DNA of 64,000 bases from the NCBI GenBank assembly GCA_016125045.1, contig WGML01000004.1:124001-188000 (forward strand), given 5' to 3'. How positions within the stretch are numbered: position 1 is the stretch's first letter; the number at the start of each line of letters is the position of its first letter. The DNA is from a bacterium (GTDB lineage: Bacteria > Pseudomonadota > Alphaproteobacteria > Caulobacterales > Hyphomonadaceae). The notes under the pieces were generated by a model. It was not told where the DNA came from. It ran no database searches and was given only the letters and a program-made list of their open reading frames with translations. Shown here in pieces: positions 10,151-18,070 of this stretch. Made by a program: the position numbers and the translations under genes.

Positions 10151-10291
10151 GCTTACAATTTGCGTCAAGGCCGGGGAGTATCACCGCCGGGCGCTGACGA
10201 GGCGGCGCAGGGGTCCGCGCCACTATCCAGCGGCTGCAAGTGCGCTAAGACAGGGGAAACGCCACCAAGAAACGATGCGGGGAGAGCGACC

Positions 10292-11509
10292 TTGACGACA
10301 GATACAAGCCAGGCCGGACCAGCCGGCGCGCGGCGTTCGACCGGCCCGCTCGCGGGAATCAGCGTCGTCGACCTCTCCACGGTGCTGCTCGGCCCATATG
10401 CGACGCAGATTCTGGGCGATCTCGGCGCAGACGTGATCAAGGTGGAAACCGGCCGCGGCGACATCATGCGTCATGCGGGGCCTGCGCCGGCCGACGGCAT
10501 GGGCGCGCTGTTCATGGCGGCCAACCGCAACAAGCGGTCGATCGTGCTCGATCTGAAGTCCGAACTCGGGGCCGAGGCGCTGCGCCGGCTGATCGCGAAA
10601 TCGGATGTGTTCTTCACCAATGTGCGGATGGACGGGCTGAAACGGCTCGGCTTCGGCCCGGAGGAGGTGAAGGCGCTGCGACCCGACGGGCTCTATGTGC
10701 ACTGCGCGGGATATGGCGCGAAGGGGCCGCTTGCGGGCAGTCCCGCCTATGACGACCTCATCCAGGCGGGTTCGGGCGTCGCCGAACTTCTCGCCATCCG
10801 GGAAGGCGGGCCGCCGAAATATCTGCCGTCCCTGGTGGCCGACAAGACCACGGGCCTGCACGCCGCCTATGCGACGCTCGCCGGGCTGTTCCATCGGGAG
10901 CGGACGGGCGAAGGGCAGTTCATCGAGGTTCCGATGTACGAGGTGTTCACCTCGTTCACGCTGATCGAAAACCTCTACGGGCACACCTTCATCCCTCCGA
11001 CGACGGGCGTCGCTTACAGCCGGTCTGTCAGCCCCAACCGCAAACCCTATGCGACCCTGGACGGCTATATCGGCGTGCTGCCCTATTCCGACGAGCAGTG
11101 GGCGACCTTCTTTGAACTCGGCGGGCGGCCGGGCGTCATGACCGAGGATCCGCGCTTCTCGACCTACAAGGCACGCACCGCCAATATCGATGCGCTCTAC
11201 GCCCTGGTGTCGGAGACGGTGGCGACCAAGACCTCGGCGGAGTGGCTGCGCCTCCTGGAGGAGGCCGACATTCCGGCCATGCGCTGCAATTCGCTGGCGG
11301 AGGTCGTCGATGACGCGCACCTGCGGGCGACGGGGCTGATCCATGAACGCGACCACCCGGCCTTCGGGCCCTATGTGGCGGTCGGGCCGCCGGTCAATTT
11401 CGATGCAACCCCATCCGACATCCGCCGCGAGCCGCCGGGGCTTGGGGAACATACGGCGGAAATCCTCGCCGAGCTTGGCCTGTCCGCGGCTTCGGACCGG
11501 TCAAGCTGA
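10292..11509 (+). CDS. CaiB/BaiF family CoA-transferase
   Basis: LAGISVVDLSTVLLGPYATQILGDLGADVIKVE motif; start uncertain (TTG 10292 proposed; ORF open from 10160). Confidence 0.88.
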   Translation: MTTDTSQAGPAGARRSTGPLAGISVVDLSTVLLGPYATQILGDLGADVIKVETGRGDIMRHAGPAPADGMGALFMAANRNKRSIVLDLKSELGAEALRRLIAKSDVFFTNVRMDGLKRLGFGPEEVKALRPDGLYVHCAGYGAKGPLAGSPAYDDLIQAGSGVAELLAIREGGPPKYLPSLVADKTTGLHAAYATLAGLFHRERTGEGQFIEVPMYEVFTSFTLIENLYGHTFIPPTTGVAYSRSVSPNRKPYATLDGYIGVLPYSDEQWATFFELGGRPGVMTEDPRFSTYKARTANIDALYALVSETVATKTSAEWLRLLEEADIPAMRCNSLAEVVDDAHLRATGLIHERDHPAFGPYVAVGPPVNFDATPSDIRREPPGLGEHTAEILAELGLSAASDRSS

Positions 11510-11594
11510 ACGTCCGGCGCCAAGACGATTTACCATATGCCCCCCATGGGCGTAACGTAGCTCCACCTACAACACGATCTCGGGGAGATGAGAG

Positions 11595-12248
11595 ATGACT
11601 TTCAAGGCAGGACTGGTTTGCGCGGCGGCGATCATGGCCGCGGGATGCGCCGCGACGCCCACCACCGGCGGCGCGCCGCTGTTCACCGGCGGAAACGTTC
11701 AGGCGGTGGCCAATATGGCGATCCCCGGCGGCTGTCCGACGTCGAGCACGCTGACCAGCAGCATCACGGCGGTCTGCCGCGGGGTCGACCTTGCCTCGCT
11801 CGCCCTCAACCGCTCGTCGCGGCCGCAATTCAACTATGCCGAGAACGACGATTTCGACCTTCAGCTCAATGCGTCGATGAAGGGTGGCGTTCCGACGATC
11901 AAGGCGATCACGCCCGCGAGCGAGTCCCTCACCGTCGCCGAGCTTGAGGCGGCGACCGTGCCCTCGGCCGACAGCCCGCGCCTCTCTTTCTGGCTCGCCA
12001 AGATCCGCGCGACCGGCGGCCAGAATCTCGTCTGCCAGGAGGAGACCGACGGGGCCGAGAGCGCCTTCGCCTGGATGGTCGCCAGCATGGCGGCGGACTG
12101 GCTGACCGACTGGCTGACCTACAAGCCGGCCGAAGCCTATCACTCGATCGTCTATGTTCGCCCGATCGAAGGGACGGAGGAGCTTCGCGTCGTGCGCACC
12201 GAGTTCCTCAGCCGGGCGTCAAACCCGAACCCGGTCTGCCCGGCCTAG
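11595..12248 (+). CDS. Hypothetical lipoprotein
   Basis: 217 aa; lipobox MAAGC after hydrophobic signal; no family recognised. Confidence 0.65.
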   Translation: MTFKAGLVCAAAIMAAGCAATPTTGGAPLFTGGNVQAVANMAIPGGCPTSSTLTSSITAVCRGVDLASLALNRSSRPQFNYAENDDFDLQLNASMKGGVPTIKAITPASESLTVAELEAATVPSADSPRLSFWLAKIRATGGQNLVCQEETDGAESAFAWMVASMAADWLTDWLTYKPAEAYHSIVYVRPIEGTEELRVVRTEFLSRASNPNPVCPA

Positions 12249-12298
12249 GGACAGCGGGCTTCTCGACCTGTCCCTGCGTCCCGGGGGGGCGTTGACGC

Positions 12299-12718
12299 CT
12301 AGCGCGTCTTCGCCTTCGCGGGCGACGCGGCGTCCGGCGCGAGCGAGAGCACGACCGCCGCGACGAGCGTGTCCTTCTGGCGTTCGACCTCCGGCAGATC
12401 CTCGTAGGGGATGAGGAGGGGATGGGTTTTCTTCTTGCCGTCCTTCACCTTGCCGTAGCGCCAGCCGTTCGCGAGCTTTTCGTCCGCCCACTGGTCATGC
12501 TGGGCCGACGCCGGCGCCTTGCGGTGCGCGAGACGCCACACGACGGCCTCGCGTGAGGCCGTCTTCATCCACGCCGGAGCGCGCGACCAGGGCGGGGCCG
12601 CCTCCTGGCCGTTCGCCATCTGCCAGGCGCGCACCGCCTCGTGCATCACGCGCGCGATGCGGGTGATCTCCGGAGCGGGGTCGGGCGCGGGCGATCGAGG
12701 GGGCTTCTGGGTCGGCAT
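12299..12718 (-). CDS. Small RyR-domain protein
   Basis: 139 aa from ATG 12718; HDQWADEKLANGWRYGKVKDGKKKTHPLLIPYEDLPEVERQKD matches the ryanodine-receptor RyR repeat signature. Confidence 0.85.
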   Translation of the reverse strand: MPTQKPPRSPAPDPAPEITRIARVMHEAVRAWQMANGQEAAPPWSRAPAWMKTASREAVVWRLAHRKAPASAQHDQWADEKLANGWRYGKVKDGKKKTHPLLIPYEDLPEVERQKDTLVAAVVLSLAPDAASPAKAKTR

Positions 12719-12771
12719 GGGCGCACGCCTTTTGCGGCGGAGGGGTGAGGGACTGCGGCGAGCGTGGGCGG

Positions 12772-15700
12772 TCAGGCCATCGCGCCGGAGCTGAGCATGT
12801 CGTCGGCTTCCTGTTTCCAGGCGCTGATCTGGGCGAACATCGCGGGGTCGATCCATGGCCCGGAATTCGCCTGACCGAGCGCCATGGGCGTCGAGGCCTT
12901 GCCATAGGCATGGACGCCGATCGCGACCGGCGTCGGCGACGACACCGGATCGTGCAGATAGATCGGCGCGCCCGACTGTCCGGCGGTCGTGTCGGTCGCA
13001 TAGAACACGCGGTTCTGCTGCACCCCGATCACCGGCGCGCGATGGTGCCAGAGCTGGGAGGCCTGAACCGGCGGCAGCGGCCGGCCGGACGGGTCTTTCG
13101 CCTGTTCGATTTTCTCGCCGGGATAGCCGGTGACGTGAACCCAGGCGGACTGCAGCTGTTCGGGCGGCCGGGAGGCGAGGCCGAACCAGCCGAGCTTGCG
13201 GCCGATCGGCTTGTCGAGAAAAATCGCCCCGACGTCGAAGGCGAAGTCGAAAGTCGACGCCCACTGGTCCGTCATGTGGATGCGTGCGGCGTTCATCACG
13301 CCATAAGGGGGCTCTTCGGCGCCATTGAGGCCGAAGATCACGTCGATCCGGTCCGGCGGCGCGCGCCGCTCCTTCGGGAACACGCAGTGTCCGGCGGTCA
13401 GGATCAGGTTCGGGCTGACGAGGAAGCCGGTGCCGACCGAGAGGCGCTGGCCCCAATAGCCGCGCAGCGCGCAGATCATCCGCCAGGGGGCGAAATGCGT
13501 GTCGAAGATGCGCACGCGGCTGTCGATCCCGATGATGCTCTCATTGCCCGAGGCGAGAATCTCCTGTTGCGAGGCCACCCCTTCGCGAAGCACCTCCCGG
13601 ATGATCGACGACGCGCCGAGCGTCGGATCGCCGATCGATCCGGGCCAGAACAGGGATGGCGGCGCCGGGGTTGGTTCCGGCGGGGCGGGCGGCGCCGCGC
13701 CAAGCGTGATGCTCTTCCCGATCGGGGAGGCGGCCCGGGGCGGCGGAGCTGGCGCCGGAGCTGGGGCCGGGGCCGGCGGCGGGGGTGGCGTCGGTGCGGG
13801 TGACGTGGTCGTCGCCCCCGGCTCGGGAAGCGCCCATGGCGGCGTCCCGGTGATCCCTCCTGTAGGGGGCTGCGAGCCGGCGACGGGCGTCGTGGGCGCC
13901 GGAGCGGGAGAGGGGGCGGGCGACGCCGGCGCGCCTGCGCCCGTCGATGCCGCGGCGTCCTTGAGGACTTTGAATCCACGGCGAAGCAAGCGCCACTGGC
14001 GGTTGAAGGCGTCGTTGACGCTCAGCGATTCCTGCTCGCTCTCCGCTTCGTCCAGTGTTTGCGCGATCGCCGCGCGGATGCTCTCGATCCAGATGCCCTG
14101 ATTGGCGGCGTATTCGCCGCTCTTGTAGGGCAGGCGCGGCAGGTTCGGCAGGCCGCGATGATGCACGCCGATCAGCTGGAATTTGTTGAAGTCGAACACC
14201 GGACTGCCGGAACTTCCGCCGAGCGTCGGCGCCTTGTAGTGCATGCGCACCGGTTCGGGCGAGGCGGAGAACCCCGCGCCGACGCTCTCGCCGTTCGCCG
14301 ACAGGGCGGGCTTTGCGTCATGGTCGAGCAGGATGTTGTCCGCGAACGAGAAGGACAGCGGTCCACCCATCGGATAGCCGATCACATAGACCCGGCCGAT
14401 GCCGTCGTCAGACTCGCAGCGCTGCGGCAGGGCGTCTTGCGCGTAGACGTCGAGCGGTCTGGCCGACTGGGGAAGCGGGCCCTTCGGTTTCAGAATGGTC
14501 ACATCGTGCGCCTGATCCTCGGACTCCCAGATGATGTCTTCGAATTCGACGCGGATTTCCTGGTCGTTCTCCGGGTTCACGAACACCGCTTCGCAGTTCT
14601 GGAAGCGCTGGCTCATCCGGTTCGGCCGGGACGAGATGACATGGTTGTTGGTGACGATGACCGGGTCGTCGCCCCAGCTGTCGTGGAACACCTTGCCGTG
14701 CACCGCGAAGGCGGTTCCGATCGCGCGGCGCTGGCCGTTCATGTAGCAGTCGATGCGGCAGACGGCGGTCGCGCGCTCGAGGCCGGTGCGCAGGAGCTGG
14801 ACAGCGAACGGGGCGTTGTTCGCGAAGATCTGCTCGTAGCCCTTGGGGTCCTCGGCGACCGCCTTCCCCATGCCGGGGGCCGGGGCTTCCGGCGTCGCGC
14901 TGCGGCGGACCTTGTCCTTCTGGAGTTCGGCCTCGATCATCTCCGAATCCTTGACGATCAGCGCCGCCTCGCTGGCGCTGACGTGGATTTCGGTGGTCTC
15001 GCGGGTTTCTGGCGTGTCCCCGCCTGCGGCTTTCATCTTGGTGATGAGCGCGGTCTTCAGCACTCGGACCGGGGCGCCCTCGACCTCATGCCGCCCGTCG
15101 AGGCCCCAGATCTCCTCAAGCTGGCGCAGCGCGGCGTTGAGCTGGAACAGGCTGACCTCGGGACGGAACACGAAATTGGCGTAGGACTTCGCCGCCTCGG
15201 CGAACTTCCCCTGATAGATCTGCGTCTCGCCAAGCGTCGCCCAGGACCAGGCGTCGGGCGTGCCGTCCACGGCGTTCAGAATGTCGCGGGCGAGCGCGTT
15301 GAGGTCCGCTCCGGGCACGGGATTGCCCTCGATCTCGGCGCGGCGGGCGACCGAGAGCGCGTTCACGCCATAATAGGCGGTGGAAGCCGATTGCTCGATC
15401 GACCACACCTGCGAATAGGCGCGGTAGCTCTTGTGGAGATAGGTCTCCCGCAGCGCCTCATCGAGCGGCGGAGTGGCCTTTATCCCGTCGGCGAACAGTT
15501 GCTTGTAGATGCGGCCAAGCGCGGAGAGCCCGTCCCGTCCGGCGTTGGTCGTCGGTCCCTGGGCCGCGAGCGGCGTTGCAAGCGCGAGCGCCGCCTCGTG
15601 CACGCCGAGTTCGATCAGCGCCTGGATTTCCCAGCGTTTCATGTCGAGCCGCTGCTGCAGCCGCTTGCGCCGGACCGTCAGCGCCTGAAGCTTCGCCGCG

Positions 15701-16194
15701 TCTCCGGCCTGCTTCGCCGTGGCGATGTCCGCGTCCAGCCCTTCCGTGTCGAAACGGGTCTCGCCCGGCGTGTTGAGTTCGGAGGTGAGGATGTAGAGGT
15801 CGTCGAACGCCCGGTTCTCGCGCAGCATCTTGCCGAAGCCGTGCAGCGCATCCAGCCCGTCCGCGCCGAGTTCGCGGGCGCGCGCGATGATCCGCAAGAG
15901 CGCCGACAGGGTCGGGCTGGTGTCGGCCTTCCAGAGGACGGGCACGAGCTGCTTCAGGTCAGCGCTCAGCGCCTCGATTTCGGCCTCGGGCGCGGCCGGA
16001 GCCGCCGTACCGGATGCGTTGAGAGCCATGGAACGGGCGGAAGGGGCCGGCGCGACGGCGGGCGCGGCAGCTTCGGGGGCCTGAGCTTCGGGGGCCTGAG
16101 CTTCAGGCGCGGCCGTATCGGGCGCCGCGTTCGGGTCGGCGGGGGTCGGGTCGGCGTCGCTCGGGTTCGGTTGGGTCGGGAGATGATCGGTCAT
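12772..16194 (-). CDS. TRAFs-binding/DUF4071-like TPR region plus two trypsin-like serine protease domains
   Basis: N-terminal region with ALGRIYKQLF...AYYGVNALSVA...WSWATLGETQIYQGKFAEAAKSY; protease 1 NNHV / HDVTIL / GGSSGSPV; protease 2 TAGHC / FDFAFDVGAI / TTAGQSGAPI; start at ATG 16194. Confidence 0.85.
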   Translation of the reverse strand: MTDHLPTQPNPSDADPTPADPNAAPDTAAPEAQAPEAQAPEAAAPAVAPAPSARSMALNASGTAAPAAPEAEIEALSADLKQLVPVLWKADTSPTLSALLRIIARARELGADGLDALHGFGKMLRENRAFDDLYILTSELNTPGETRFDTEGLDADIATAKQAGDAAKLQALTVRRKRLQQRLDMKRWEIQALIELGVHEAALALATPLAAQGPTTNAGRDGLSALGRIYKQLFADGIKATPPLDEALRETYLHKSYRAYSQVWSIEQSASTAYYGVNALSVARRAEIEGNPVPGADLNALARDILNAVDGTPDAWSWATLGETQIYQGKFAEAAKSYANFVFRPEVSLFQLNAALRQLEEIWGLDGRHEVEGAPVRVLKTALITKMKAAGGDTPETRETTEIHVSASEAALIVKDSEMIEAELQKDKVRRSATPEAPAPGMGKAVAEDPKGYEQIFANNAPFAVQLLRTGLERATAVCRIDCYMNGQRRAIGTAFAVHGKVFHDSWGDDPVIVTNNHVISSRPNRMSQRFQNCEAVFVNPENDQEIRVEFEDIIWESEDQAHDVTILKPKGPLPQSARPLDVYAQDALPQRCESDDGIGRVYVIGYPMGGPLSFSFADNILLDHDAKPALSANGESVGAGFSASPEPVRMHYKAPTLGGSSGSPVFDFNKFQLIGVHHRGLPNLPRLPYKSGEYAANQGIWIESIRAAIAQTLDEAESEQESLSVNDAFNRQWRLLRRGFKVLKDAAASTGAGAPASPAPSPAPAPTTPVAGSQPPTGGITGTPPWALPEPGATTTSPAPTPPPPPAPAPAPAPAPPPRAASPIGKSITLGAAPPAPPEPTPAPPSLFWPGSIGDPTLGASSIIREVLREGVASQQEILASGNESIIGIDSRVRIFDTHFAPWRMICALRGYWGQRLSVGTGFLVSPNLILTAGHCVFPKERRAPPDRIDVIFGLNGAEEPPYGVMNAARIHMTDQWASTFDFAFDVGAIFLDKPIGRKLGWFGLASRPPEQLQSAWVHVTGYPGEKIEQAKDPSGRPLPPVQASQLWHHRAPVIGVQQNRVFYATDTTAGQSGAPIYLHDPVSSPTPVAIGVHAYGKASTPMALGQANSGPWIDPAMFAQISAWKQEADDMLSSGAMA
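16070..16104. repeat. 15-bp tandem repeat (GCTTCGGGGGCCTGA, two full copies plus partial) in the low-complexity N-terminus of the protease gene
   Basis: Direct reading; encodes PEAQAPEAQAPEA on the minus strand. Confidence 0.9.
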
Positions 16195-16211
16195 CGCGGC
16201 TCTCCTCCTCT

Positions 16212-17906
16212 TCAGACGGCTGCGGCGGGGGCGGCCGTAGGCGGCGACCATCGGCTGAAATCAGGCGCGGCGGCCTGGAGCGGAACCCAGTCGGCGTCCG
16301 CTGCGGATGCGGCGGGCGCGCCGCCCTCGAGCAGCGCCTGGAGCGTGGAGCGCAGGCTGCTCACGCGCTTTAACCATCCGCGCAGGAACACGCCCTGTGA
16401 CGGGTTCATCTCGACGAGGCGGCGGTAGAACGTCTCCCGCCGGTCGAGGAAAGCCTGAACCAGCCCGGGCATGTCCGAGCCGGCGCTGAGCACGCGCTTC
16501 TGGGTGGATTCGCCCCACAGCCCGTCGACCGCGAGGTCGGGCGTGCCGACGCACTGCTGCAACATGCGGATGGCGGGCTGCACCCCATGGTTCACGGCGG
16601 CGTCGAACACCGCGATCGCGATCGCCTCTCCCGGCATGTCCTGGCACCGGGCGGGGACCCAATAACCCTGGCGATAGATCTCCGCGATTTCGTCCGGGGT
16701 GATGTCCTTGACGCTGCGGATCGCCGCCTTCTTCTTCTTGCGGTAGGCGTCATAGGTCGCCTGGGTCACGCCCCGGTTGGTCGCGCGACCGGGGTCCTTC
16801 GGGTGGTTCACATAGCCGCCCTCATGTTCGAGCACGAGTTCGAGCGCCCGCGCGAACACGCCCTCCGACACCCCCATCGAACCCATCCGTCCGCTGAGGC
16901 CGGCCGGCAGGGTGAAGCTCTCCGCGGCGGCGGCCGGGGACGTCATCATGAGTTCGAGCGACTCCGCCATGTCGCCGGGGTCCTCCATCGTCGTGAAGCT
17001 CTCCGTCTGCGCCATCACGGAGGAGAATTTCCGTTCCGCCGCCTCGACCAGCCGCTGGGCGTCCGCGCGCGTGAGGTCGGGTGAGGTCACGGCGGTCACG
17101 CGGAAATAGTCGACCGCGCCGGCGACGTCCTGCTGGGCGAGGGCCGCCTCGCGGATCCGCCGCCACGCCTGATTGAGATCGGGCAGCGTCATCCAGTCCG
17201 GGCGCGTCTCCTCGCCGACGAAATCGAGCACGAGATAAGGCGCCTTGATCGGGCCGTCGGCGTTGCGCAGCGCATAACCGCCTTCATCGAAGCGCAGCCC
17301 CTTGGTGTCGACCGACGCGTCCATCAGCACGTAGCGGCCGGTCGCGATCGGCGATGTCAGCGTGGTGTTGATCGCGCCGAGCGCGCGCAGCTTGTCTGCG
17401 TCGAGCAGCGCATCGAGGCTCTGCTTGATCCGGTCAACGGTCTGCACGCCCATGCTCACAGCGCCGGCGATCGGCGCCGCCGCTGAGAAGAACGCCGCCG
17501 CCGGGGACGCCGCGATTTCCGACGCCACGTTGAGAGCGCCCGCCAGATAGTCCTTCTTGCGGATCTGCCCGAGCGTGAAATCGATCGTCACCTGCTCGCG
17601 GGCGATCAGCCGCGGCGTCAGCTGGAGATTGACAACGTGCGCGGTGCTGGCCCCGCCGAAGTCCGGCCGCTCCTCGCTGGTGTTCGGAAACAGACCGCAG
17701 AGCGTCTGTTCACCGTCGAAGGTGAAATGCTTGAGCGCCGCCCAGACCACCGGTGCATATTTCGATGTGCTGAAGAAACCCGACGGCGTGTTTACCGCCA
17801 CGAGCCAGACCGAAAGATAGTCCTGCTCCGGGCGCAGCGGCGGGCCCCGCTCGCCGATCTGAGTGAGCCGGTAGCCCGAGGCGGTCGTGCGTCTTCCCCT
17901 CGCCAT
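16212..17906 (-). CDS. Uncharacterised N-terminal region fused to a GH108-type N-acetylmuramidase with peptidoglycan-binding-like C-terminus
   Basis: EHEGGYVNHPKDPGRATNRGVTQATYDAYR (GH108 catalytic signature) and AIAVFDAAVNHGVQPAIRMLQQCVG...DGLWGESTQKRVL; no N-terminal signal peptide apparent. Confidence 0.82.
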   Translation of the reverse strand: MARGRRTTASGYRLTQIGERGPPLRPEQDYLSVWLVAVNTPSGFFSTSKYAPVVWAALKHFTFDGEQTLCGLFPNTSEERPDFGGASTAHVVNLQLTPRLIAREQVTIDFTLGQIRKKDYLAGALNVASEIAASPAAAFFSAAAPIAGAVSMGVQTVDRIKQSLDALLDADKLRALGAINTTLTSPIATGRYVLMDASVDTKGLRFDEGGYALRNADGPIKAPYLVLDFVGEETRPDWMTLPDLNQAWRRIREAALAQQDVAGAVDYFRVTAVTSPDLTRADAQRLVEAAERKFSSVMAQTESFTTMEDPGDMAESLELMMTSPAAAAESFTLPAGLSGRMGSMGVSEGVFARALELVLEHEGGYVNHPKDPGRATNRGVTQATYDAYRKKKKAAIRSVKDITPDEIAEIYRQGYWVPARCQDMPGEAIAIAVFDAAVNHGVQPAIRMLQQCVGTPDLAVDGLWGESTQKRVLSAGSDMPGLVQAFLDRRETFYRRLVEMNPSQGVFLRGWLKRVSSLRSTLQALLEGGAPAASAADADWVPLQAAAPDFSRWSPPTAAPAAAV

Positions 17907-17929
17907 GGCGTCTTCCCCTTCGCCTTGCT

Positions 17930-17942
17930 TAACACTGTGTTA
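17930..17942. promoter_or_regulatory. Perfect inverted repeat TAACAC-T-GTGTTA in the divergent intergenic region
   Basis: Direct reading, between the start of the GH108 gene (17906) and the start of the RyR membrane gene (18071). Confidence 0.5.
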
Positions 17943-18070
17943 GCATGTGGTTTCGGGACCGAGTAGGTCGAACGGCGCCGGTTCACTGCATCAGCCGGCA
18001 TTTTTTGGCGGTTTGCGCTCGATCTTCCGGGGCATTCGTCCGATTGTTCCGGTTCGGGGAGGATCATCTC

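Noticed and set aside
14059-16428. 789-aa plus-strand ORF antisense to the double-protease gene
   Set aside because: Low-information Arg/Gly/His-rich translation; the minus strand carries recognisable protease triads
16212-17906. Prophage endolysin remnant
   Set aside because: GH108 domain is phage-like, but there are no holin, tail, capsid or integrase genes nearby and it is operonic with a protease and RyR gene
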